64,000 nt of DNA, from assembly GCF_945859685.1 (NCBI RefSeq), contig NC_079148.1, positions 34,855,946 through 34,919,945 of the forward strand, in the 5' to 3' direction. The position numbers were made by a program, and so were the translations under genes. The notes under the pieces were generated by a model. The model was given only the letters and a program-made list of their open reading frames with translations, was not told where the DNA came from and did not search any database. This document shows positions 55,330 to 64,000 of the stretch, piece by piece. The number at the start of each line of letters is the position of its first letter. Positions within the stretch are counted from its first letter, which is position 1. Origin of the DNA: Eupeodes corollae (Eukaryota > Arthropoda > Insecta > Diptera > Syrphidae).

Positions 55330-55578
55330 ATGCCACGACAAAGAACAAGAAAAACCTCTCGAGGCAGGATTTCCAAAAATATTATGAAAGAAGCAGCAGA
55401 AGAAGCTCTTAAAAATTGCAAATCAATTCGAAGTGTTTCAAAAAATTATAATAACTGCCACGTTACTTTAAGTCGTTTTGTTCGAAAAACTCAATTTTCT
55501 CGAGACTTTCCTGATGAACACTGTTAACCCAGTTATAGGATACAGGCCCCACAATAGAGTTTTTACAGATCATTACAA
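55330..55578 (+). pseudogene. Tigger/pogo-like transposase, N-terminal part
   Basis: MPRQRTRKTSRGRISKNIMK, then AAEEALKNCKSIRSVSKNYN and VTLSRFVRK form the N-terminal Psq/CENP-B-type HTH of a pogo-group transposase. After a stop and shift the next frame gives IGYRPHNRVFTDHYK, the family's linker. The similarity breaks at the T-run where RTE copy 3 begins and resumes at about 57030. This differs from the jerky-like element at 16586. Confidence 0.8.
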
Positions 55579-55591
55579 AGTTTTTTTTTTT

Positions 55592-57017
55592 CTTACTTAC
55601 TTACTTACTTACTTAAGGTCGCGCTACAGTCTGGGGCGGACCTGGGCCAACAACCAACATGAGTCTCCAGCCAGCACGGTCCCTAGCTAGCTGTCTCCAG
55701 TTTCGCACGCCAAGTTGGTTCAGACATCTCCCACCTGGGTGCACCACCTGAGTCGAGGTCTTCCTCTACTGAGCCGCCGTCCCTCGGGATTGGATTCGAA
55801 GACGTTCCGGGCTGGAGCGTTGATGTCCATCCGCTCTACATGACCTAGCCATCTAAGCCATTGGACTTTAATTTTGCTAACTAGGTCAGTGTCGCTGTAC
55901 AGCCCGTACAGTTCGTCGTTATATCTTCTCCTCCATTCTCCATCTATGCGTACGGGACCAAAAATCACCCGAAGAATTTTTCTCTCGAAGCATCCTAAGA
56001 CGCTCTCATCTTTCTTTGACAGGGTCCAGGCCTCAGAGCCATAAATGAGAACCTCAAAGCTGTCCATGGTGACGTTTTGTACAAAACGTCGTCAGTCAGT
56101 GTTCTTTTTTGATGACAGCATATACTTGGTCTTGCCTTCATTGACCACTAAACCCATTTTCTTAGCTTCCGCCGCAATGCTCAAAAACGCTTCACTGACA
56201 CCATGCTTTGATCTTCCAAAAATGTAAATATTATTTGCGTATCCGAGTAATTGGATGGACCTTTGGAAGATTGTGCCTCTAGTGTTGACGCTTGAGTTTT
56301 GCACAATTATTTCCAGAACGATGTTGAAGAAGTTGCATGACAGTGCGTCGCCTTGTCTAAAACCATTTTTGACATCAAATGCATCTATGAGATCTTTTCC
56401 GACCTTGATAGAGCAGCGTGCATTCTCCATCGTCATTCTGCACAAACGGATCAGTTTGACAGGGATGCCAAAACTAGACATTGCTCGGTAGAGCTCTTCC
56501 CTATAGATACTGTCATACGCGGCTTTAAGATCGATAAAGAGATGGTGGGTATCGATTTGATGCTCCTGAGTTTTTTTCCAAGATCTGCCGTATTGTGCGG
56601 TTCTACTACGATGTTCCCCTGATCGTTTTTACAGGCTTCGGTTCGTGGCTGTTCCCCTTGGGAGGTTTTTTTACCTTTTGGTAAAATTTACGAAACTCAT
56701 TCCTGTTGTGACATCCCTCTATCTCCTCGATCGCGCGCTTCTCATGCTCTCTTCTTTTCCATCTAACAAGCCGGTGTTCTTGTTTCCTCTTCTGCTCGCA
56801 GAGATCGCGAGCAGCTCTGGTCCTTTTGTGCAGCTGCTCGTTTTGTATGCCTGCTGTATTTCTGCGTGCGCTTGCCGGCATTCGTCGTTAAACCAGGAGT
56901 TTTCGCTGTGGTGCCCGTTTGAAACCTAGCACTTCAGAGGCGGCATCTCTGATGGCTGCAAGGCAATGTTGCCACTGGTTTTCAATGCTTAATGCAGGCA
57001 GCATAGGACTCCTTAAG
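55592..57017 (-). mobile_element. RTE-clade non-LTR retrotransposon, copy 3 (5'-truncated), inside the Tigger-like gene
   Basis: Minus strand. The 3' tail (TAAG)n in element sense is at 55592-55612, next to agactgtagcgcgacct, the family 3' end. Similarity on the 5' side starts at about 57017 in the region just before the RT. Both edges abut ag followed by a T-run (55579-55591 and 57018-57028), a possible target duplication of about 11 bp made of low-complexity sequence. Two internal deletions are visible: one before the RT palm (about 56600) and one between motif C and the thumb (about 56085). Confidence 0.85.
55725..56930 (-). pseudogene. RTE-type reverse transcriptase, broken
   Basis: Linker: DLCEQKRKQEHRLVRWKRRE, then CHNRNEFRKFYQKVKK. 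After a deletion, HQIDTHHLFIDLKAAYDSIY (motif A), AMSSFGIPVKLIRLCRMTME, FRQGDALSCNFFNIVLEI (motif B, intact here). Motif C is GYANNIYIFG, with both catalytic aspartates changed to N. Then VVNEGKTKYMLSS, a deletion, YGSEAWTLSKKDESVLGCFE, RRRYNDELYGLYSDTDLV and RWLGHVERMD, and RLSRGRPRLRW, the RTE C-terminal end, which is missing from copy 1. Confidence 0.87.
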
Positions 57018-57028
57018 AGTTTTTTTTT

Positions 57029-57830
57029 CCTATTGAAGTGAAAATTAGAAGCATACATAAATCATTGTGTCGATTTATACTATGGATTTACTACCAAGTG
57101 TGTTCGAAAACTGGCATACCAGGTGGCAAGCTAATATAAGCTACAAATGCAAGCTAACTATAATTTGAACCAAATGGCAGATGAGGAATGGCTCAAATCT
57201 TTTCTTAGACAGAATAAAACTCTTGCCATTCGAAAACCTGAACCAACTAGCTAAGCACGATCAATGAACTTCAACAAGCCTAATGTGGCTAAGTTTTTCA
57301 ATAATTTGATAGATGTTATGGATCGCAAGAAAGGTAAGAAGCACGTCGGAGCCATTGAATCCGCCGAGCGAGGAACGCTAGTAACCATCTGCCTTGCTGT
57401 TAATGCTATAGGAAATGCTTTTTCTCCCCTTTTTATATCTCTCCTAAAAAAATACAATCCCGTATTCCTTAAAGGCGGACCCATCGGCAGCATTGGAGCA
57501 GCTAACAAATCAGGATGGATGCATTCGTAGTTTATAAACTTCATAGAACACCTCGTCAAACATACCAATGCATCCGAGAGCAATCGAAAATTGGTCCTTC
57601 TTGACAATCATTAGTCACATCATTCTCTTCCAGTTGTTAACTGCTGTAAGGAAAAGGGCATTCTGCTGGTGACATTTCTACCATACTGCTCTCATAAACT
57701 CCAACCATTAGACTGATCTGTTTATGGACCAATGAAAACATATTACAATCAGGCTTGTGGAAATTGGATGACATCTAATGCAGGAAACATTGAAAAGTAA
57801 AAACATTAGCTTTATGGTTCTGGCTTATAA
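57029..57830 (+). pseudogene. Tigger/pogo-like transposase, middle and C-terminal part
   Basis: Frames give VRKLAYQVA, EEWLKSFLRQNKTLAIRKPE, then SMNFNKPNVAKFFNNLIDVM (57264), AIESAERGTLVTICLAVNA, GGPIGSIGAANKSGWMHS, HTNASESNRKLVLLDN-like (second catalytic D, 57590) and then a changed QPLD block (about 57700). The segment with the first catalytic D is missing between DVMDR and VGAIES (about 57320). It continues the N-terminal part at 55330-55578, which places the RTE insertion inside this gene. Confidence 0.82.
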
Positions 57831-60317
57831 AGCTGTATCATATTTTCATATTTGATCATATTTGGGTACGAAACTTTCAAGTATAGATATGTTTTATTTA
57901 ACCACAAATCAAGAATGTGGAATCTTTTTTTCCCTATCTTTTGATATTGAAAACTTAAAGACTGATAAGCCCTAATACCAATATTTTACCGAATACTATT
58001 TCCCTAAATAAGAGGCCTTTGAAACCTACCAAAAAGTTGCAAAATCAGAAAAATAAATCTAAAAACTTTGGAATACTTCACCAGGCCCATTCTTTTATAA
58101 ATATAATATTCTTTAAATAGTTGTTCATCTTCATACATTCATCCTCGCGCCCAAAGTAAAGAAAACAACAAAATTAAAAGAAAATTGATATTTTTCAAAA
58201 ATTCAAGGTCATCTAAAAACTAATATAAAATTCGACTTCTTGTCCATCCATCTGCTACCACTTAGTGATAAAAGTTTGAGAACAAAGTTTACTGTGCTGT
58301 CCTGTTTTTTTTCTTCTGGTGTTCGTCTTTGCCATCAACTTTCCTTAGCGATAAACTTTAACACAGAAACCATACAAACCCAGCCCAACCGAGCCCAGTC
58401 AGTTCAGGCCTGGCCAGTCGCACTACGCCACAACTATACAATATATACCGCCCTTAGATTAGCCATTTCATAAAAATCATTGCAAAAGTTTTATGTCTCC
58501 TCGCATATAAATATAAGATAAGAACAAAAAAAAAACATTCAAGAAACGCTAAAACTTCCGAGGTCCGAGGAACAAAATAAATGTCTCGCAAAGCATTTTA
58601 TCTTGAAGTCCTTCCGCCACCATCGCCGCTCCGCATCAGAGAGATAATTGCGTGGGAGGTGCGGGTTGCTGGATGTTTGGATTTTTAGTGCTGCTGAAGC
58701 CGATGACGATGATGGTAAAAACCAAGTGAAAACCAAGAAGGACGAGATTTTTTTATGTGATGCGCTCATCGTAAAGTGTCCACATATGTGGCCACTGATT
58801 CTCAGTTCTCTGGTCAGGCAATAATAGCCATAGCCATCATCCATAGAGACAACAAAGAAACGCACAGGATGTGACTCCTTTATAATTTTCTAAGTAGATT
58901 TCAGTTCTACAAGGACTTCTGTTCCTTGTCCTTCTTTTCCTTCTCCACCTCTTCTTCTACTCGTCCTCCTTGTCTGTCTCATAAAGTAGTTATGGTACGT
59001 ACAATAAAAAACCTTGAAGCACTCTATATATTACGAACAGCATATTGATTTCCCATTTGGATTTGGTTTTGGGGTCAGCCATCCTTGATGATAACTTAAT
59101 TTGAATTAAATCGATCTATGATGACAAATTGAGGTACGGTCTTATGGGATGGTAATCAGCCGCCATAACCATCGTCATTGCCATTGACATCAGTTTTGGA
59201 ATAGAATAGGAAGAGAGGATGGAAATTCAAATAATTGGGAATTCATTCAATTACAGGCTGGGAGTTTAATTTCTCAATCAGTATGCGGGAGGAAAGCACT
59301 TTATTTGCTTATTAGTTTAAATTAGCGTTCAAAATGTATGTAATCATTATAATCGATGACTTTATCTCAATACCGCGTGTAATGTGTAAGCTTCCTCAAA
59401 AGAAGCCCACATGAAATACTAGAATGGCTGCTATGTATGCAAAAATAAAAGATTGTAATGGTTTATTGATAAAACAGTCACAGCGAAGTAAATATCACAT
59501 TATAGCGTCAATCATGAACAAAAATAAAGAATTTGAAGCATTTTAACTTTCTTTAATTTTTTTATTTGTTTTCTCTTAATTTATTGAAGAAGAAAAACTC
59601 TTAACGATCATTGAAGAAAATTTCCCAAAATTATTTAACAAATAAATTTTTGGAATCTTTAAATTTTTCAAAATTCTGTGATTCTTTNNNNNNNNNNNNN
59701 NNNNNNNNNNNNNNNNNNNNNNNNNNNNNNNNNNNNNNNNNNNNNNNNNNNNNNNNNNNNNNNNNNNNNNNNNNNNNNNNNNNNNNNNNNNNNNNNNNNN
59801 NNNNNNNNNNNNNNNNNNNNNNNNNNNNNNNNNNNNNNNNNNNNNNNNNNNNNNNNNNNNNNNNNNNNNNNNNNNNNNNNNNNNNNNATTTTTGTCTACG
59901 TTCTGAATATTTATCGTTGGATTTTTGTTATTTTTTTTTGGCTTCTTTGGTTTCTATTTCATTGTCCTGCTGCTTTTGTATTCATCCTAGATTTTATGTT
60001 CTTCATCTTCAAGAAAAGAACAAAAAAAAAAGGAGAGAGTAACTTGAATAATTTATTGCTTTTGTATCTTTTTAGCATGAAATTTTGCAAATTTATTTTT
60101 ATTATTAATTTAACAAAAAAAAAGAAAAGAAACAGTTAAAAAAATTAAAATACAATAATTTTACGTTTTTTTAATTATTTTAATTATGCACAACTCGTTC
60201 TATGTGCTTCGAGATAGACACAATTTTTTCACCAAGAAGTGTCCTTGGCGATAAAAGAGGTTAAATTCGAATTTAGAAATTGCTATCCTATATACGAGTA
60301 TGAACTAACTTCACCAA
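57831..60317. other. Non-coding stretch with assembly gap
   Basis: No gene supported. GC-richer patches at about 58370-58440 and 58560-58700 and a pyrimidine-rich run at 58915-58985 are unassigned. The frame at 58539-58865 (-) has no recognised domain. The gap is listed separately. Confidence 0.5.
59688..59887. other. Assembly gap (200 N)
   Basis: Exactly 200 undetermined bases, a round number suggesting a placeholder and not a measured length. Open frames drawn across it have no meaning. Confidence 0.99.
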
Positions 60318-60334
60318 AACTTTTCTTCCATCAA
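60318..60334. repeat. 17 bp target duplication, left, of Jockey-clade copy 2
   Basis: aacttttcttccatcaa, exactly repeated at 63147-63163. Confidence 0.93.
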
Positions 60335-60539
60335 TTCAATTCTTCAATTCTTTTATTGAGGCTTTTAAAACACAATTTTCTCTTATGGATATAAATATAT
60401 AAATGAATTAATAATTATGAAGTCGGCTTGTAAATATGCCAGAAAAAGAAAATAGGGAGAGAGTTTTACTTTCTTTAATAGGCTAAAAGTAAGGTTAATT
60501 GTTGCTCTATTTTACAAAGAGCTTTCTGTGGTCGTACGT

Positions 60540-62522
60540 CACTGGCTACTATGATCGTATCGTCTGCAAATAGGATTCCATTAGGTTCTTCATTCGAATA
60601 ACCGAATGGAAAATCATATAAATATATATTAAACAAAATGGGACCCAATATTGATCCCTGCGGAATACCTGATAATATTCAGAAAGGATCTGACTGCTCA
60701 GTCTTAACAAATATTGATGAGAATCGGTTTTCAAGAAAACGTTGAATGATACGGACTAGCCATGTGAGAAAATCAAGTATTAACAATTTATAGATCATCC
60801 CTTTGTGCCAAAGCTTATCAAATGCCTTTTTAATGTCTATGTTTAATGAAATCGCGCATCTTTTAGATCTCAGGTTTTGAATAATTGTATTGCAAAGTAG
60901 GAGAGTGGCATGTTCAGTTGAATGTTCCTTTCTAAATCCAAATTGAGTTTGAGGAATAATGTTTTTATCCTCACAGAGAATATTGACTGGTTTAACTATT
61001 ATTTTTTCGAAGAGCTTTCCAATGTTGGAAAGCAAGGAAATAGGTCGAAAGTCTTTTAATTCTGTTGTAGATCTAGTTTTAGGTAATGGTAACAATTTTG
61101 CTCTTTTTCAAGCTAAAGGAAAGTAGGCATTGTTAATGCAATGATTAAACAGAGATGCCAGTATTTCATCGAGTGAATGGGAGCTTTTTCGCAGGATAAA
61201 GTTTGATATTCCATCAATTCCAGAGGATTTTTTTATTTTTCAGACCTATTCTGCAATTATGAACATGTTGGGGTGTTGTGAACGTTTGAGTGGCTGGGTT
61301 ATATGATGGCCTAGACGTTGAAAAGGTAATGATTTCTGAATTATTTTCAGGTGAAGAAAATTCGGAAACTTTAAGAAGGACGTCGTTGGTTAGGTCTAAA
61401 TCGTAAGTAGGCTGTTTTTCGGTATAGACTGCAGAAAAGAAATCTCGAAAAGCATTGATTTTTGATCGAGTATCAGATAACTCTAACCCATTATGGGTAA
61501 GAACATCTTGTGAGATATCTGTACCAAAAAATTTTCTTCCAGTAATTTTATCGATTTCTTTGAAAGCTTGTGGCGACGGACGAATATTTTATAATCTTGT
61601 CTTAAAAGTGTTATTAAGATCAATATTTACTCTTTGTTTGATAAGCTTATTAAGGCATTTAATTCTGGCGGATAGTTGTTAATATTCAATATTAATTCTG
61701 TTAAGGTGTTTATGAAACAGTCGTTTTAACATTTTAAGCCAAGCGTTCCGAGTTTTTATAAGTTTCATCGTGAGTTTAGACACATCCTTATATTTGTTAT
61801 TCCTAGGTACAATTATTTCTGAGTTAGCTTCAACTGCCGATGATATAGATGAATTCGTTGTTCGATATATTCCTATCCAACGGTATGTTTAACGTTGAAA
61901 GTTTATTGTGAAGACTTAACCTAAATGCTTCCCAATCAGTGTTTTTGAAGCTACGAGAAGGTTCTTTTAGGGGTGCCAAGAGAGGAGAATAATTACCGAA
62001 TTTTACATTTATGGAGATACCTAAATGGTCGGATGGAGTTGCAAACGTTGTGCAGTATTTTGGTGTTTCATTACTGTTAAGGTTTGAAGAAAGAAAAAAG
62101 AAGTCAATGTAGGACGAAGACCGTGGAAAAGTCGGTCCATCCGAAGGAATAAGGTCAAGGTTTAAGTAAGCACCATTGAAAAACCAGTCATAAACTAAAC
62201 TTCCGTTTCGGTTAATAATACTATCTCCCCAGTGAGGGTGGCGAGCATTCAAGTCTCCAGCAATGATAACCGCATCAAAAGTATTTGCTAAGGAAAGAAG
62301 TCTATCAAGTTCTCTCTGTAGACTTTGGCCAGCATTACTAGGTATGTATATGCTCCCCATCAATATTTTTTAGTTTGTGTTCTCCAAATTATTTAATTTA
62401 ACCGATGCCAAACACACCGACAAAGTTTCACAGCGAAAAGGAACTGCGCTAAATGAAAGACTTTCTTTTAAAAGAATTGCAGTCCCTCTACCTGAGTCGT
62501 TTCTTAGAATATTATAACCGTG
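60540..62522 (-). pseudogene. Jockey-clade ORF2 fragment (endonuclease and RT)
   Basis: Starts at the inversion junction with GYNILRNDSGRGTAILLKES. Then GSIYIPSNAGQSLQRELDRL, IIAGDLNARHPHWGD (D-x-N), ATPSDHLGI (catalytic SDH) and SRSFKNTDWEAFRLSL. RT: LPLPKTRSTTELKDFRPISL, LSNIGKLFEKIIV, QTQFGFRKEHSTEHATLL, ISLNIDIKKAFDKLWHKG (motif A), a stop, SGIPQGSILGPILFNIYLYD (motif B), then ILFADDTIIVASD (motif C, DD intact). The sequence after about 60500 is lost up to the 3' UTR, so no thumb domain remains. There are frameshifts at about 61830, 61250 and 61095. Confidence 0.88.
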
Positions 62523-63141
62523 GGTGAATCAATCAAGGACCTGACTGGTGTTCGAAGTTTATTAGGCAAAAGAGTGTACTGGGAAAAAAAATAGTAGACT
62601 TGTAGTAAGGTTGCCAAGGATTTGGTCACACAGGTGAATGTTGCTCCTATAATACTCGCTGTGTTGTATGTCGAGAAGATCATGCTTCCAAACCACCTAT
62701 TGATTCATATAAAACAAAAAAAGAAAAAACCTTGAATTGCCAACTCTAAGATGCGTAAATTGCAACGGAATAGGCTATGCGGCAAGTTCTCAGAGCTGCC
62801 CATCTTTTATAAGGTATAGAGAAAGAAAACAAGCTTCAAACCTAAACTCGGCTTTTATATCACAAACAAACAAAAAGGTTGTGTCCCAGTTGGCTACGCC
62901 TAAACATTCTTTTGCTGATGTAGCCAAAAAATCAGCAACAAAACCTTCAACTCTTGCTTATTATGCACCCCAAACAGGAAATCTTAGTGATTTTCTGAAT
63001 GAATCCAAAAATCTTTTTAATATTCAGTTTAATGAACTTTTGGTTAAAATTAGACAATTTCGGCCATTATACCAAAAGCTTCAATCAAAGGAGGAAAAAA
63101 TGTTTGCGTACCTAGAGTTCGTCTCTACTATAGTTTTATAA
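62523..63141 (+). pseudogene. Jockey-clade ORF1 fragment in inverted orientation
   Basis: Begins in the middle of ORF1: GESIKDLTGVRSLLGKRVYW, the same phrase as copy 1 (GESIKDLTCVNFLLRQRVFW). Two zinc knuckles are damaged by shifts (62620-62700). The third reads CVNCNGIGYAASSQSC, with its histidine replaced by Y (copy 1 has GHAAS). The rest is open from 62737: CPSFIRYRERKQAS, HSFADVAKKSA, LSDFLNESKNLFNIQFNELL, LQSKEEKMFAYLEF and the stop TAA at 63139-63141. ATG of ORF2 overlaps that stop (63141-63143). This is the intact version of the tail that is frameshifted in copy 1. Confidence 0.88.
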
Positions 63142-63146
63142 TGGCC

Positions 63147-63163
63147 AACTTTTCTTCCATCAA
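63147..63163. repeat. 17 bp target duplication, right, of Jockey-clade copy 2
   Basis: aacttttcttccatcaa, identical to 60318-60334. Confidence 0.93.
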
Positions 63164-64000
63164 GCTCTATTGTTAAAAGAATGATTCAACTAAATATGAT
63201 CCTAAACATATTTCGTGAATTCCCCTCGTGAACAGAATACGGCAATTATCCCGATAATTTCCAGTAATTCTGTGAATAGTTCCGAATTGCTATGAATATC
63301 AGACTTATAATCAATTAATTTAAGATTCATGAACAAAAAGTTAAACAAAAAAAGAATTAATATCCTTGGGTTATTTCCTTTGATAGTTTCACAAAAATTA
63401 AAAGTTTTTCTCACACCCCCTCGTAGACGATTCAATGAAAATGTATATAACCAGGGGGAATGATTTTGCAAAAGCCAAAGCCAGAACCAAAGCAAAGACA
63501 GAGACAAGTCAAATCAATTTCTATATAAATTTAGCCATAGCCAAGTCACACCACCTTCATCCTTCACTTCACTTCACAATTCACACCCATATAACTTTGT
63601 AGTATAGAGTATTATATAGTATGGAACCAATTCGTAATGAATTCATTTGACCTCCTTTCAGATTTAATCGAGTCCTGGGAGTTTCAGTTAGTCTTCTCTT
63701 CTCGCCATTAAAGACAAACTCACTCTGGAGGATCGACTCGAGATTCGACACTGACTGTGACTTGCTTGCTTATATACACAGGAATATACCTTAATACTTC
63801 GACTTACAAACACAAAGGTACATACCTGATGCGAGAGGTGGAGCTCATTTATTAGCTTTTCGCTTTATTATTTTCCTATCGCCTTCCTTATTATCTGATT
63901 CGAATACCAATTTGACCTCTCTAATTAATGTGCAGGAAAAGTTTTGCCATTTTAACTTGTATTATAAAGGTCCTTAAGGAAATGCTATAGATTCTTAAAA
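63164..64000. other. Non-coding stretch
   Basis: No gene supported. A purine-rich run of ccaaag-type units lies at 63470-63510. The open frame at 63202-63507 (-) has no recognisable domain. Confidence 0.5.

Larger units (their letters stand above)
60335..63146 (-). mobile_element. Jockey-clade retrotransposon copy 2 with inverted 5' part
   Basis: 2812 bp between exact 17 bp target duplications. From 60335 to about 62522 the element reads on the minus strand (3' end, RT, endonuclease). From about 62523 to 63146 it reads on the plus strand (ORF1, then the first codons of ORF2). The junction at 62521-62523 joins the endonuclease to the middle of ORF1. This is the product expected from twin priming. 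The protein wording matches copy 1 (26328-31605) closely enough for the same or a sister family. The RT thumb is deleted near 60480 and the 3' tail is caataaaagaattgaag, unlike the (TTAC)n tail of copy 1. Confidence 0.92.

Noticed and set aside
58539..58865. Open frame of 108 codons on the minus strand in a GC-richer patch
   Set aside because: No recognised motif. I leave it as unassigned non-coding sequence.
59611..60139. Open frames crossing the N run
   Set aside because: They exist only because undetermined bases cannot contain stops.

Overview
This is an AT-rich eukaryotic window, almost certainly from an insect and probably from a fly (Diptera). I reach that from the set of transposons: Jockey-clade, RTE-clade, CR1-like and RNase H-bearing (Loa/I-group) non-LTR retrotransposons, together with pogo/jerky-like, Tc1-like, mariner-like and hAT DNA transposons. 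The species cannot be read from the sequence. There is a 200-base run of N (59688-59887). I found no host protein-coding gene, rRNA or tRNA gene that I can support. The window reads as repeat-rich intergenic DNA or the interior of a very large intron.

Layout: CR1-like RT fragment (1-632); RTE copy 1, lacking its 3' end (2846-5669); CR1-like 3' end (6190-6660); two related non-LTR elements lying tail to tail (9416-10440 on + and 10550-14206 on -); a pogo/jerky-like transposon with both terminal inverted repeats and a TA target duplication (16586-18943); a Tc1-like transposase split by a non-LTR element (19060-22378); a tandem array of about 170 bp units (25440-26190); a full-length Jockey-clade element with target-site duplications (26328-31605); a mariner-like remnant (about 32000-32345); an RNase H-bearing non-LTR element (35869-38005); hAT element 1 (38315-40022); hAT element 2 (41278-45763), which contains a tRNA-derived SINE and a later RNase H-bearing non-LTR insertion; full-length RTE copy 2 (48918-52010); a GTAA/GTGA minisatellite (53366-53935); a Tigger-like transposase split by RTE copy 3 (55330-57830); and a Jockey-clade copy with an inverted 5' part (60335-63146).

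No intact operon or pathway exists here; the interest lies in how the elements relate. The SINE ends in the same 3' sequence as the RTE elements, so the RTE family probably supplied the enzyme that mobilised the SINE. The Jockey-clade family joins its two ORFs by a one-base stop/start overlap (TAATG), kept in both copies. One of those copies has the structure expected from twin-primed 5' inversion, bounded by a 17 bp target duplication. Several nested insertions give a relative order of events. Every coding region seen is disrupted, so nothing in the window looks autonomous today.
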